64,000 nucleotides of DNA from Muraenolepis orangiensis (taxonomy: Eukaryota > Chordata > Actinopteri > Gadiformes > Muraenolepididae). Shown piece by piece: positions 23,313 to 59,459 of this stretch (positions are counted from its first letter, which is position 1; each line of letters opens with the position of its first letter). Made by a program: the position numbers and the translations under genes. The stretch is taken from NCBI GenBank assembly GCA_027704905.1, contig CM051002.1:11734447-11798446 (forward strand). Direction: 5' to 3'. The notes beneath the pieces were generated by a model, which did not search any database, was not told where the DNA came from, and saw only the letters and a program-made list of their open reading frames with translations.

Positions 23313-25291
23313 CAGTGGCGTTTTCTCCCGGAGGCCAAGGGAAGCCAGGCTTCTCCTGTTTTTTTGGATTGTAGTTATAATTTTAATAAATAAAGTTTTT
23401 TTTTCGGTAATTCACCTTTGCTGTGTGTTGCTGCCGGACCGTCTCTCCCCCATTCTCATTGAGTATTTTACAAAGAGTGAAACAAACAGCGCCCCTCTAG
23501 ATGTTATGGTGAAACAGTCAATTGCATTCACTGTTGCGAGAGGAGGCCAGCCGAATCGGGCTTCCCTTGGTGAAAAAAAATGGAGGGATTGTCCCGGATT
23601 GACCAATCAGATGAGGCCAACGTCATGCCCCTGCCAACCTGTGATTGGTCAGGGCCATGCCAACGGAAGCCAGTTGATGGATTTGATTGCATTTGATTGG
23701 ATTGTGAGGCAAGGGAATCCCTTGCCTCACAATCCAATCAAATCACATCAACATCAGTTCGTAGTACGTACATTTACATTTACATTTACATTTACATTTA
23801 GGGCATTTGGCAGACGCTTTTATCCAAAGCGACTTACATGGTGTACATTAGTTGAAGCAGACAATAGCATAACGCTGAGGTACGCAAACATAAAAATAGA
23901 GCAGTTCACAAGTATTCATATTAACAAGATGAATAACACAATTTCGTACTGCTAGGTCACCTGCTTAAGTAGCTGTGATAAGAGCGTGTTATCAACATTA
24001 AGGATATACACTTGCTAACATATACAACATGCTAAGAGCTATTAATGTCAGGACTTAAGCAAGTTTAGGGGTTTCACAAAGGAGAAGGAGGGTTCAAGGA
24101 GAGTCCAGGTGGACTCTGAACAGGTGGGTCTTGAGTCTCTTGCGGAAGCTGGCGAGGGACGGGAGTTCATTCCACCACTGTGGAGCCAGAGCCGTGAAGA
24201 GCTGGGTCTTGGACGAGCGATGTTTGGTTGACATTAGTGATGGTCGAACAAGTCGCCTGGCAGAAGTTGAGCGGAGCGCTCTGGCTGGGATGTAGGGTTT
24301 GACCAACGCCTGGAGGTAGGCTGGGGCAGTTCCATTGACTGCCCTAAAGGTCAGCACCAGAGTCTTGAATTTGATGCGAGCATTTACCGGAAGCCAGTGG
24401 AGATCGCGGAAGAGAGGGGTCACGTGGGAGAATTTCGGTAGGTTGAATACCAGGCGTGCTGCTGCGTTCTGGATGCGTTGGAGGGGCTTGGTTGCAGAGG
24501 CGGGAGAGAGTTGCAGTAGTCGAGGCGGGTGATGACGAGCGCTTGGACCAGGATCTGCGCCGCTTCACGTGTGAGGAAGGGCCGGATCCTGCGGATGTTG
24601 TAGAGGGCAATTCTGCAAGATCGGGCCACCGCGGTGACGTTGGCATTGCAGGACAGCTGGTCATCTACCACCACACCAAGGTCTCTTGTTGTGGTTGAGG
24701 GGGAGACTTGGGTGTTCTCGATGGTGACCAGTAGGTCCATCTGAGGGCAGTCTTTCCCCGGTATGAAGAGGAGCTCAGTCTTGTCAAGTACGTAGTACTG
24801 TAACTGTCATCATCGCCGTTAGAAAGTATCAAGCAAATTAAGCATTATGGAGGGTGGAGATTTGGCGTACTTAATCAAACATAACTTTACTAAACTTCGT
24901 TTTTCGTTTTTGAATTCATGTGTTTCATACACGCCTACTGATACTTTGATGTGAACGTAAAACTTTAACTTTAAACTTTAAAGGTCTCCTGATTTAGTTT
25001 GTGAATGAATGCTTCTTTTTTATTCATTACCGAATCTGCACTGCGCATTGAGCGGCTGGTTATGCATTTGGGGGGGGGAATGCTTAAATTAATAAGACGA
25101 GAGAGTTTTGGCTGGAGAGTGCGTGCGGACCTGTCGGTTAGATAACAGGCGTGTGCAAGTCCTGCATCTGTATGATACAACTGTGTAAAATGATACCGGG
25201 CGCTGTAATCACTCATCTGGTTTCGTATATTGACCACCCCCCGACCCAAAAAACTGGCTTCCCCTAAATTTTTACCCACGCCACGCTACTG
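23313..25291. mobile_element. Non-autonomous hAT-like transposon, copy A, with an L2 LINE inside
   Basis: Flanked by a perfect 8-bp target-site duplication aatatagg (23305-23312 and 25292-25299), the hallmark length for hAT elements. The termini are imperfect inverted repeats starting CAGTGGCG on the left and CAGTAGCG on the right (reverse complement). The interior carries a near-perfect palindrome around 23696-23737 (ggattgtgaggcaaggga and its complement). It has no transposase frame. A second copy without the L2 insert lies at 33896-34865. Without the L2 the element would be about 0.95 kb. Confidence 0.85.
23771..24787 (-). mobile_element. 5'-truncated L2-type LINE
   Basis: Minus-strand fragment of a non-LTR retrotransposon of the L2 group. 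The minus strand encodes pieces of the reverse transcriptase C-terminal region (DLGVVVDDQLS, RRIRPFLT, TRLDYCNS, HWLPVNARIKFKTLVL, LAPQWWNELP), broken by frame changes. Its 3' end carries the tail found after many fish L2 copies (aagtcgctttggataaaagc, gtctgccaaatgccc) and a (TAAATG)n microsatellite. It is flanked by a 7-bp duplication gtacgta (23764-23770 and 24788-24794). The undisturbed site is present once in copy B near 34350. Confidence 0.88.
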
Positions 25292-25544
25292 AATATAGGC
25301 GATTTATTTGATGGATTTTGATTATTTCAATATACCTTTTCATTTACGTGTTAATATGTAGTGTGCAGCTGTATATTTTCTAAAAGGGAATGCCTGTTAT
25401 TCTTGTGAATATGAGTTGTCTTAAAATAAAAGTGCTTGTGACATACTTGTGGCATTGAGTTAAAACCGAATTTGTATAAAATACCGATATATATATCGTA
25501 TATCGCGATGCAGCCTAAAAAGACCGGGTTTTGGTCCGTATCGC

Positions 25545-25740
25545 CCAGCGCTTTTAATCACACACATCCGTCATTGTGTGCCTCTATTCGGATGAGAGAT
25601 GGAGTGTGTGTGGGGGTCAGGACCAGTGCTTTTAATCACACACATACCCGACATTATGTGGCTCTATTCGGATGAGAGATGGAGTGTGTGTGCGGTCAGG
25701 ACCAGTGCTTTTAATCATACACATACCCGACATTATTAGC
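25545..25740. repeat. Tandem repeat, 78-79-bp unit, about 2.4 copies
   Basis: The block cttttaatcacacacat, then ctctattcggatgagagatg and gagtgtgtgtg, starts at 25551, 25629 and 25708, so the unit is 78-79 bp. The last unit is partial. Confidence 0.85.
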
Positions 25741-26109
25741 CTATTCCGCCCACTTTTCGAGACGTATATACTCTCCTTGTCAAAGTGCAAACTGCAGACA
25801 TACGCGCTACCCACATGAAACGAGGGACCTTCATCCTCCTTATCAGCCTCACACAAGACTTGCGGAGGAGTTTGTCTTTGGGGAAATGGTGTAAACTGAG
25901 GTAGGGCTGTGTTTGTTTAGACGTTGAGCAGCCGGTACACTACAATAACAGAGAGGAGGGGAGGCGGCCACAGTTTGTCACGTATCTGGGGTAACTACCG
26001 GAAGTAAGAGTGCACTTCCTACGGCTCCGGTGAGCTGGGTGATCAAACATTGCAACTGTCTATCCTGGCTTTACTAAAACATCAGTTACCAATATAATTT
26101 GTAAAAATG

Positions 26110-26335
26110 GCATGCTACATGTATAAGCACTTTATAACACTAGAGGGCACCCGGCATGCCTCCGCCACACCAAAAAGTATCCTGGATTCGGATCCGGATC
26201 TACGCCAAAATCGAATCACCTGTTCCATTGGCACAAATGTAACCACATAAGTAAAAAACACCGCTTTTTGACTTATCTTGCTAACAGACAAACAAACAGA
26301 CAGACAGACAAACAAACATAACTTCCTCCCAGAGG
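26110..26335. repeat. Interspersed repeat copy (ctagagggcac family)
   Basis: Contains the modules ctagagggcac, ggatccggatctacgcc, aaaatcgaatcacctgttcc, a gacaaacaaacagacagac run and a terminal cttcctcccagaggagg hairpin. The same order, diverged, is found at 43620-43765. It resembles a repeat seen widely in fish genomes. The class is not certain. Confidence 0.55.
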
Positions 26336-26770
26336 AGGAAGAGGGACAAACGATGGAGAGTACGTAAAAGTAAAAAACATCGACAAAAATAAAGAAAAAA
26401 GTGGAGAAAATTAGAACATTTAAAAAGAGGGAAAATGACGAAATCTAAAAATCTAAAACAAATGAGAAGAAAAGATAGATCAAATGAGAAATCAAGAAAA
26501 GAGATACAAAAAAAGAGAAATGAAAAAGAGAGAGCGAAAAAAGATAATGATACAATCGTAAAAAACATGGATAAAATGAGAAAAGAAAACGAGGAGAGAA
26601 CACAAAGGGGAAAAAAAGGAAATATGGAGAACCAAAAGAAAACCGAGGAAAACTAGATAAAAAGATAAGTGAGAAGGTGAAAATCCCCCCAAAAAAGACA
26701 GAAAACAATGTAGAACGGGAAACTCGAGAAAAAAGATTGTGAATGAGGAAACCGAGAAGATAAAATAATG
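26336..26770. repeat. Long polypurine-biased tract
   Basis: About 430 bp in which the plus strand is overwhelmingly A and G (gaaaaagagagagcg and similar), with few C or T residues. A Lys/Glu/Arg-rich open frame (26435-26656) and matching Phe/Leu/Ser-rich frames on the other strand are artefacts of this composition. Confidence 0.8.
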
Positions 26771-27109
26771 AGAATAATGAATAATAACAACCCAAAACGT
26801 GCCCCATCAGCTGAAACTAAAGATGTGCCCTTGGTTCAAATGATGATTTAGCCAGGAGCCTGGGCCTTGTCTCATTCTAATATATATTTTGAGTGAGTTG
26901 ATTTGTGTATTAGATATATTATATGATTAAATGTATGTGCCGAATGCCAGTTTTGTCCTCATCTTACCCATGCATTCATTATTTTTAAGTCAATGGTTGA
27001 CTTAAAAAAAAAAAAAGGTTACTGCCTATAAAGTCATTTTTTGTTTGTGCAACATTGAATCATATTTAGCCTTTCACATAAATCATAATCATAATCCAAT
27101 CATAAAAAG

Positions 27110-27115
27110 TTTATT
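27110..27115 (-). terminator. mapkapk3: mapkapk3 poly(A) signal
   Basis: AATAAA on the minus strand (TTTATT on plus) lies about 230 bp downstream of the mapkapk3 stop codon and is the first canonical signal there. Confidence 0.55.
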
Positions 27116-27341
27116 GAACATTTCAGACCATTGCAATCAAAACACATATATTGCATCAGAGGCACAGTGCTTGAATAAGTACGAATGAATTGTGAAATGA
27201 CACAAAACCAATGAATGTGTCAGTCGGCCTGTGGCCTACTTCCTCTTCCAGCTGACCCTCGTCAGCCACCTTCCTCCAGAGACTCCAGAGTACATCTCAC
27301 CGGATGTTCTAAACTCCTCCTACTCCACCCACACCCACATC

Positions 27342-36675
<9,334 letters not shown>

Positions 36676-37600
36676 TTTGACCTAAAAAAAGCACCAGTCA
36701 CCAGATAGTGTCTCAGCCAATAATCCTAACCAACGCGCGTCATCATCCTCATCAATTCGAGTCGATTAGTCTATAAGTCCCCGAGGACATTCTCTTTTTC
36801 CGTGGTGAAATATATTTAAAACAGCAAAAAAAATGACGATTACAGTATGTGCACACAAAGACAAATGAATACAACCGGATCGTTATAATAATTCAATAGC
36901 ATAGAAGACGAACGCAGAATAGAAGACTTGAACTGGCAACCTCCCAGTAGACAGTGTGGTTTCCATCACGGCTCTGCGCTTCTTCCTGCTGGTAATTCAT
37001 CTGAACTCAGCCCTTACGTAAACCAAGCAGCTTGCATTCTTCTACTGGCTCTTTTCTTAAAGGAGCCCCTACATACAAGCGGACGAGATAACGGGACCGG
37101 CACACATGATAATACAAAACAATTACCTATCCTGTTTTCAAGGTCATTTCAGTTTTCAATATCATTCATTTGAAACAGCAAAACAAAAAATACTTATGTT
37201 TTCAACTGCTGTGTCTATTAATGTTTTGTTTCTATGGATAATGGACCAGCCCCTTGCCTGGTCTGCAGGTGCAGATGAGGTGGTTGGAGGGGCTCCATCA
37301 CCCACTAGTGTGAGTGGCGACAAAGGGGTGTAGGTCGAGCTTTGCGTTTGTCAGCCTCTTCAGTCGGTTTTTCTGTTTTTCTTCCTGAGCAAATTAAGTC
37401 CCGTCCAGTGTTCTGCAGCTTTCCTGTGTCTAGAAACACTTCCTCTAAGTACTATCAGGTACTTCAAAATAGTATAACGATTGGGTGAAATTGTGAATCC
37501 TATTTCCTGCTTTGTAATGAGGCGTTTTAAACAAAACATGACTGCTGTTTAAACTTTAAATGTCCAATGAAATTATTTTAAATGCAATATCGTATATATA
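36676..37600. other. Spacer between mapkapk3 5' end and uroc1 3' end
   Basis: Contains the putative mapkapk3 5' UTR/promoter just above 36675 and otherwise no recognised gene. The open frames here are unsupported. Confidence 0.45.
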
Positions 37601-37627
37601 TGCACAACTACATTTTCAAACAATCAT

Positions 37628-37633
37628 TTTATT
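37628..37633 (-). terminator. uroc1: uroc1 poly(A) signal
   Basis: AATAAA on the minus strand about 155 bp beyond the uroc1 stop codon. Confidence 0.55.
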
Positions 37634-37786
37634 AACACATTTACTTCTTACAAATGTAGTGATTTCACAAAAATAAGTACATTCTTTAGATTGTAGGCAA
37701 TGTATAATAATACATTTTCTTTTCCCAGGCTAATTCCAGACCTATTTTTAACCGCTTGTTTGGCTCCATGTGACTCCAACCTCTTG

Positions 37787-43923
<6,137 letters not shown>

Positions 43924-44804
43924 ATTGTACACACAAATTCGCGCAAAAAGAAGACGCTGATGACAGGCGCGCAGGTTTGAGGTTCAATGCACTCCAACTT
44001 CCCAACTATATTATAGGAGGGACATAACTGGACCTCTGATTGGCTGTTGGGCATTCCCCCTCTTTTCACCAATGACAAGTCGGAGATGAAGAACTCAGTT
44101 TGGTAATTATTACTGCTGAAGCGGCTTGATGTAGTCAAACACTACCAACATCTGACCTTTAACATTGGCCCATGTAACCATTGACCAACCATTTGACTTT
44201 TGAAAACCTTTGGACCTAAACATCAATAGGGTTTCTGATAAACCATCATTCAATCACTCACCCACCAGTCTGTATGTTAGAGCTATGGATAGTTTTAAAT
44301 ACGTTTATTTATGTGTCGTGTGCATCTCAGCGCAGTGTAGAGAAATGCACCGATATTAGCCGCCTTACTGCTCCGGATCTGACGACACAGTCAACGCGTA
44401 CCCGTGACACACCCTAGCACTGTTCACAATATTATTCACATGTATAGCTTCCCGTTTGTTAGTTTATTTAATAAACATGGTTACCTTCCACCCTGACGGA
44501 GGACATAGCTGTATCTGGAGGCACTGAACTGTTTTTCGGTAGCATGCCCTGTGTCTATATAGCACGTGAAACAACCAATGCTACCCTTGCATTCATATGC
44601 TTCTTTGGTATGAGGGTGCGTGATGCAGTCATCGCCCGAACGGAGTGCCTTATCTTAATAAGCATATCATCATCTCCGATCACGCGCTGGTTTACAGCAT
44701 GCGGACTTAGATATGGAGCGCATTTCAATAAAATGCTCAAAACTTAAATGCACTGAAGAAATAAGCACGCGCCCAACAGACACACGAGTCAAAGGAATAC
44801 CCTC
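43924..44804. other. Spacer between uroc1 5' end and sec61a1 3' end
   Basis: Holds the presumed uroc1 promoter just above 43923 (a minus-strand CCAAT/ATTGG core near 44037-44042, aspecific) and no recognised coding sequence. Confidence 0.4.
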
Positions 44805-44816
44805 AGAAAAATGAGG

Positions 44817-44822
44817 TTTAAT
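44817..44822 (-). terminator. sec61a1: sec61a1 poly(A) signal (ATTAAA)
   Basis: ATTAAA on the minus strand about 975 bp beyond the sec61a1 stop. The intervening AT-rich 3' UTR (44823-45795) contains no other gene and has an A run at about 44995-45011. Confidence 0.4.
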
Positions 44823-45795
44823 TGAGAATGTTTTTCAAGAAAAAGTTTGTTCAGAACTCTTTTTACATAGTCAAAAGACATTTTACAATTTAGATGTATT
44901 CAAAGTGATTAAATTTATATGGTCTATATACACAGGAACCAGAATTTACAACGCATGAGAAATGTTTTAAATGCAATACTTGAAGCAAACGATAAAAAAA
45001 AAAAAAAAAAAGATTTTACAACGTGGGTGACGTAGCCTGAGGGCCCTTGGTTTGCAAATAAACATGATTAATTTACTGGAATTTTGTTTTCTGGTCCACG
45101 CTTTTGCTTGATACGCAGGTGAGAACCACAAAAAGACAGTTGATCATTCAGGGATAGTAAGGATATTAATCTCGTTCGACCAAGCACAGGTCACTATGTT
45201 TGTAGGTTGAACATCAAAACACAACTATATTGTTATAGTGCTATTATAGTTTGGGCATGTATGAAATCTGCTGGAAGTGACGACCAACAGGAAGGAAGAT
45301 GTCTTTTGTCCAGGTCTGGTATTCCTGCATACTGAACAGCTGTTAATGGCCTGAAAACCGATACGCTCCACCTTCTCGTGCCGCTCACCGGGTCTCTTTG
45401 CGCACAAAATGTAAGTTCTCTTTGAGCCGATCTCAGGAGCCTGGATCATCATCTCAAGTTGTTGTTGTAAAACTGTACTCGTTTAACCGATATGCAAGTC
45501 TACATTTCAAAGACTAGAAGAAGAGAGGCAAGGGGGGGGGGGGGGGGGGTAGTGTATGACAAGATGTAGTCCCACAATGCTGCAACATCCCCGATTTAGC
45601 TTTCACCATTATCCTAAAAAAAAAAGAAGGAATGATTTGGAGACTCCTAGGAACATCCTGAACCAGGAGAGCCAACAGGGGTGCAGGGATGTGACCGTGA
45701 TGTTTGAATGAGAACAAAGTCTGCGGGACAGGGTTGGTGCTTGTCCAAGTATACAAAACAATAGTGACGATGACGTCGAGCGATGTCTTTTTCCC

Positions 45796-50086
<4,291 letters not shown>

Positions 50087-50300
50087 GGTTGCTACAAATC
50101 GTGGTCAATCACGCTCCGTTACTCGAGTGTTGAAGCCTATTTGAGGCTTTGCTACCGGCGGAGAGCAGGGACTGCTGCTGACTGGCTCGCTGACTGGCTG
50201 CTCGGTGGGCAGCGTAGCAGCAGTCCGCCTAGAGACACGTCACCACTACACAGCCTCTACGGCGAGCCGGAGGGGGACACACACATCCACAGTCCAGATT
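50087..50300 (-). promoter_or_regulatory. sec61a1: Putative sec61a1 promoter and 5' UTR
   Basis: GC-richer block upstream of the sec61a1 ATG, with a TGACGTG(T) core on the minus strand near 50232-50239 (plus: acacgtca), similar to an ATF/UPR-type element, and repeated gactggct units (50178-50205). The start site was not determined. Confidence 0.35.
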
Positions 50301-52022
50301 CGAGATTTTTTATTTTTTGCCATGTGTACAACAGTAACATGTGTACAACAGTACAATCGAATGCTATACGTCCCCGTCCACCCGTCCCCAAATCACTCCC
50401 GCAGTATGAATAATGCACAACTATTCGGCGGAAGTACATCTATATAAATATAAATAGCAATCATAACAGTGAAGAACCGTACGAAGTGTATACGTGGTAC
50501 ACATTGCAGCTGGTGTTATTGTACAGCTATTGTAAAGAAATATAATAGTAATATAATAATAAACACACAAATAGTGGATAACATAATATCATCATTTGTT
50601 TTACTTTAGCACAATAAAAACACACACTGGAAGATTCATGCTTATCATACGTATTGCAAAGGAGACGCCTATTTTATGGAATGTGAAAGCCTGCTTTTGA
50701 TTTATTCTATCACATTGTAACATAAAATTGGTTTTGTCACACTGATACAATGTGTAGCTCTTTCGGGTAACCGTAGAAGTATAACACAATACAGCTTTAC
50801 ATGTACTGCATTATAAATAAATTAAAATCGCTGGGTGACGCAATTGTGTTCATATTGACAACTTGTATCCGACAGAGGGCAGCACAGGATAAACCACGTT
50901 TGATTTGGCGAAACAAATGTGTATAAAGATAACAACCAAGGCAAGGGCACTTGCTGGAGTTGGCGCTACATGGTGTCCTCACTGCTCCTATATCCATGAC
51001 TACATTGCCTTATATTGCCTATTTATAATTAGATTACGAGATACCAAAACAAATCTATATTTATATAGTATTTTACAAAACCTTGACTCATTTACTAATG
51101 AAAGCAATTGTAAAGGTTCTTTGTTAACTGTGACCATTGAATTTCAGGCAGAATACATACACTATGAAAGGGAATGTTGTTATCTTGTGCTCATAAATCG
51201 TAAAGGTTAACATTTGGAGATTACAGTGCAGGTCCCTTTCTTCCCTGCAATCCACTGCAGTGCTTACAAGAAAATAACACTATGTTCTTGACCTATTACC
51301 ACCAGGTGACATAAACACAAAACAACCTAATCTCACAGAGCAATGCAAGCTTCTGTTTACATTGAAGTAAACGCATATAGTTGCATTAAAAATTAAATCA
51401 TATACATATACATATAAATACAATAAATACATCTAATGAATACAATGGCATTAGTATTAACCCTAAACAATACACATTTCTCAGAATTAGATTGCAGAGA
51501 AGTAGGAAAGATAGCAAGCTTTGACTTAGAGAAAATAGCTATATAGGGAGGGACTATGTGGCAAACAAACAGAGAAGGCTTTGTAAACATCACCTTATAT
51601 TCCCACAGAATGGGAGGAGGATGCTTATCTGCTAATCCTACTATACGAGCTGCACTATATGTAGCCAGTCTTATGTAATGCATGGACAGGTTACTCAAAA
51701 AGAGCATATGTTGAAGTGTCCTCTTAGCAGTGACTGGTGGAAGTAATATGATTCACAGATCTACAGATTCTAAAACATAAACATACATATAGGTATATAT
51801 TCTTCCAAACATAATATAGTATTCTGGTCAGATAAGATTACATAAGTTGTCATCCATATGGTGTGCTTTTGGAACGGCTTGAAATCAAAGTGACTTTGAC
51901 ATTGAGCTTTGTAAGGCTGCTGGGGGCCTTTTAGTTTGTTCTTATGCACCCTAATCATGTGCAGAACTGAGACTGTGTAGTGAACTTTGCTGTCAGGCGC
52001 ATATCTCAGTCTCAGTCTCTTT

Positions 52023-52134
<112 letters not shown>

Positions 52135-52879
52135 GCATCTCCCTGTCTATTTATACGGTCTGCCTCAGCCGTCAAATGTATAGGTAAAATAAGTTATTTT
52201 TCCTGTTCCATGGTATTCATTTCTTTACCAAGCAAAGGATTGTGATGAATTAGTGATGGCGTTCTTGATATGGGAGCTTGCATAATAGTTCCTGTGATAT
52301 TAAAGTCTTCTCTGATAGTCTTGAAGTGGCCACAGCAGTCAACATGACTCATATAGTGGACGGTTGTTATCAACACGTGCTTCTGTAAAGATTTAGTAAG
52401 GTTCATGAGTGCAACACACACCATCGTAACATATCGTTATGTTCTGATACAAAAATAGGGTCCACACTTGCACTTTAGATACCAGCGCTTCTGTTTTGAT
52501 CAGGCACTATGCCTGGGGTGTAAAGTCCTTATATGATGGAGATAACCACCATGCAGTTATCAGCTCCGCTATGGCTATAACTATTCAGCTGTTTTTAATA
52601 TGCAGAACCTATCAAAGCTTGATTCGATTCAGTTGCCTTGGTAACAAACAAGCCACTCGCCACCCACATCATAAAGAACACTCTTTCAAGAGATCCAAAG
52701 TCCTGATCCGGAAAGAAGCACAAACAAAAAGAGGAATATATTTGCTAAACCTGTCCTTGTCACAATTTCCTCACACCTACATGGAAAAAACAACAACCAG
52801 ACAGAGACAGAGACTCAGACAGAGTAGAAATATAAGTCATTCCCTGAGCATTCCCAGCATAGCTCATGGCTCCATGCTG

Positions 52880-52880
<1 letters not shown>

Positions 52881-52949
<69 letters not shown>
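52881..52949. repeat. (CT)n array
   Basis: About 68 bp of CT dinucleotide. Confidence 0.98.
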
Positions 52950-52954
<5 letters not shown>

Positions 52955-54560
52955 ATGAGTGACTGTCTCTTTAATCTCTATGTCACCCCCCCGCCCTCCT
53001 CCTCCCTGTCTTCCTATTGATGAGACATCCTGATCTCCTGGCTACCAGTCGATCCACCCACACAACATGTTGTTAACAAGAGATTATCACCTGGTGGCAA
53101 GTGGCGACACATGCATACATACCACCTCATTAGTATCGGACAATATTTAAGCTAGACGTCATCAAGAGATGTTATAAGTCAGAATGCAGAGTGCTGAATG
53201 ACTTCCGGCTAGACATTAGCTAGGTAAAACATTATTCACCATTACCTGCGCACATATTGAGGAAGCGGTGCCAGTAATGGCTGTCACCCTGTCACCCCGT
53301 CGGATGGGTCAAGGTCAAAATGGTTGTCTGTCATAAATGGCAGTTGACTTAATGATAATATGAAGTTTCCTAAATGTGTCACTCAGTTGCTGTGTCTACA
53401 TGTTAGTCCTTCGCCACACCCACACACACTTCTCATTCATTGTTCATAATCCCTCCAGGCTATGTTTCCACTCATATGACCTTGGGGGTAATATCAATTG
53501 TATTCCCATGTTGAAACATGCCGACTTACATTCCATTATGTAAGCTGCCTTAAAGAGAAGCAGGATTGCTGATAGCAGTCATTTGTTACAGCGGAATTAT
53601 GCTCATTAAGTATATGAATGGTTTCAAGTCTTGGAAGTCTGGCTTGGACTGCCTGTAACACAGCTGCGAATGGACTGCAATGTTAACTTCTGCAAACGCA
53701 AATAAGCTGATGCTCAAGTAACCGCAAACACCGGAAACCTCCACTGTACATGCGTCATAGCCGCCATGTTTTTCTCTCCAGATAAGCAGTTTAGTTGTGG
53801 TGTGTTGACGACATCTCGGATCGCCTCAGACCTCGGTGCACTTTCGCTCCAAGGCTTGCTCTGGGCTACGATTAAAGCCTCTGAACATTACAGCCTCTGA
53901 CACGAGTTTACATACTGCACACACAGGAGTCCCTGTTAGCCATGGTTATTAACCAAGGGTCGGCAGTGAGGTCAGTTAAGTGTGTGTGCGCACAATAAAA
54001 CAAAGTACGGTAGTCACCTATGCAAGTAACCTGATGAGCCCCGTTTGAAAACCCATAAACCACAATCAGCATTCTCTAATCCAAATTTCTGAAATGACAC
54101 CGGTAAATCATCTCATAATGTCGATAAGACGGTTTCTTGTGAAATTGTGTAGATGTACTTCTTTGAAGCTAACACAGCTCTTGAGGACATGCTATCCGAC
54201 CTATGACCCTGACATTCTCTGTCGCCCGTCACTTCGGATTCTCTTTACCTCTGTATTTTGTTTCATATATACTGTATGTGTATACAGTCATCGGTATGCA
54301 TGTGATTTCCCTAATGCATGCAAAAATCTAGCCCCAAGCTTGGAAATCTTTGGAAAATACATGTTAAGGGACTGGCCTATATTCAGTTTCACATTTCAAA
54401 CACTTCCATTGCGTTTCCACACATGTAGATCCAGGTGTTATTCCTTATGTTGGATTTGATAGAACATGCAGGCTTTCCCTGTCCCACCGCCCCCCCCCCC
54501 CGCCGAACGGCCATCATAAAAGTAAACCATACAAACATAGGACATTCAATGTTTTTACCA

Positions 54561-55772
54561 CAAAAAAAGGTTTTAATTTTCAAGACACTGTAGACACATG
54601 TATACAAGAAGAGGTATCTGCACTTGCAAAAAACACCAAATTAGGTCAAATTCCTTTCAGAACCGAATCTTCAGAGCAGTTTTATGGAATGTAGCATGTC
54701 ATTTCTTGCTCTTTTTTTTTTCTTTACAAATAGCTCAAATAAATAAGTCTTTATATAGTTTTCATATTGTTCTGATCTATGCATTGTCTTATTTATTCAC
54801 CATTCAAGGAATGAAGTACATCAGAGAGAGAAACAAACAAATAAAGCAACAAAACAAGAACAGTATTCCCTCACAATGCCCTTTGAAAATACATCTCACT
54901 TGAAGGCAATATAGTACAGGGAAGTGAAATAAACTAAACAAAAAAATAAAAATAAAAAGGTAAATCCCTTTTTCTAGAACTAAGCTAATATATAATTTCC
55001 TTTCACCAAGCAAAGCAAAACACAAACAAATAAACATTAAATGCACCGAATTCAAGTTCCAAACGGACACAACAACCCTGTTGGTTGACAGGTTCTTAAG
55101 GAGACACAATATATCCGAAACATACTAATTAAGTCTCAGGTGCTACAAGGCATTGCGGACCAAGGCGTCGTCTCCCGGGTCCACATGTAAATTCAGGCCA
55201 TTCACTAATGTGTGCTGTGCTGTAGGTGAATGGCAGTCTGACAAATCAAAGTTTCTTTCCATTTCACGGGGGGGGAAAGCACCAATGCAGGCTCCAAAGA
55301 ATTTCTACAAAAGCGTCACACGATTTTTTTTGAGTCTCGTCCCATCGTGAGAATAAAGTAATAAAGTAAACAAGTTGGTAACAGAAGTGGAGAAGTGTGA
55401 AGGAGATGTTCAGGGGTGCTACAGAGCCCTCCCCCTTGTATCTGTTCGCCAGAGTTTGCCCTCCCGACGGCCTCCTCCTACCGTGTACACTTGTGTACAC
55501 CGACTGAGAACAAGCAGCGTTCTCGGAACACCGGGAAAAGTGCGAGTTAGCACGGAGGCAGCCCTTTTCCCCGCTGTAAGCCAGGGAAGGCGACAGGGGT
55601 TCACCACCCCCCCAGACCCCGAGGAGCCTGGTATCCCCCGCCCACATCCTGTGGAGGCTTGCACACCCCTCTTCCACCGGTACGCTGTGAGCATTGCTCG
55701 GGAGAGAAGCGGGTCCTTTGAATTCCAGAGCAGAGAGTGGCTTCCGAGCCCCCCCCCCCTCTCCCCGAGCTT
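54561..55772 (-). other. ip6k2: Putative ip6k2 3' UTR
   Basis: Sequence following the ip6k2 stop on the minus strand. A minus-strand ATTAAA at 54572-54577 is a plausible poly(A) signal. Open frames on both strands at 55264-55890 are GC-driven and unsupported. Confidence 0.4.

Positions 55773-59459
<3,687 letters not shown>

Noticed and set aside
23425..23955. 176-codon plus-strand frame
   Set aside because: Lies within the hAT-like element and runs into the L2 tail; no domain resemblance and the equivalent frame is broken in copy B.
26435..26807. Lys/Glu-rich and Phe/Leu-rich frames
   Set aside because: Composition artefact of the polypurine tract on the two strands.
52496..53020. 174-codon plus-strand frame
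   Set aside because: Runs into a (CT)n array, no recognisable motif, no splice or promoter support.
54094..54459. 121-codon plus-strand frame
   Set aside because: No recognisable domain, biased AT context, no flanking splice signals in agreement.
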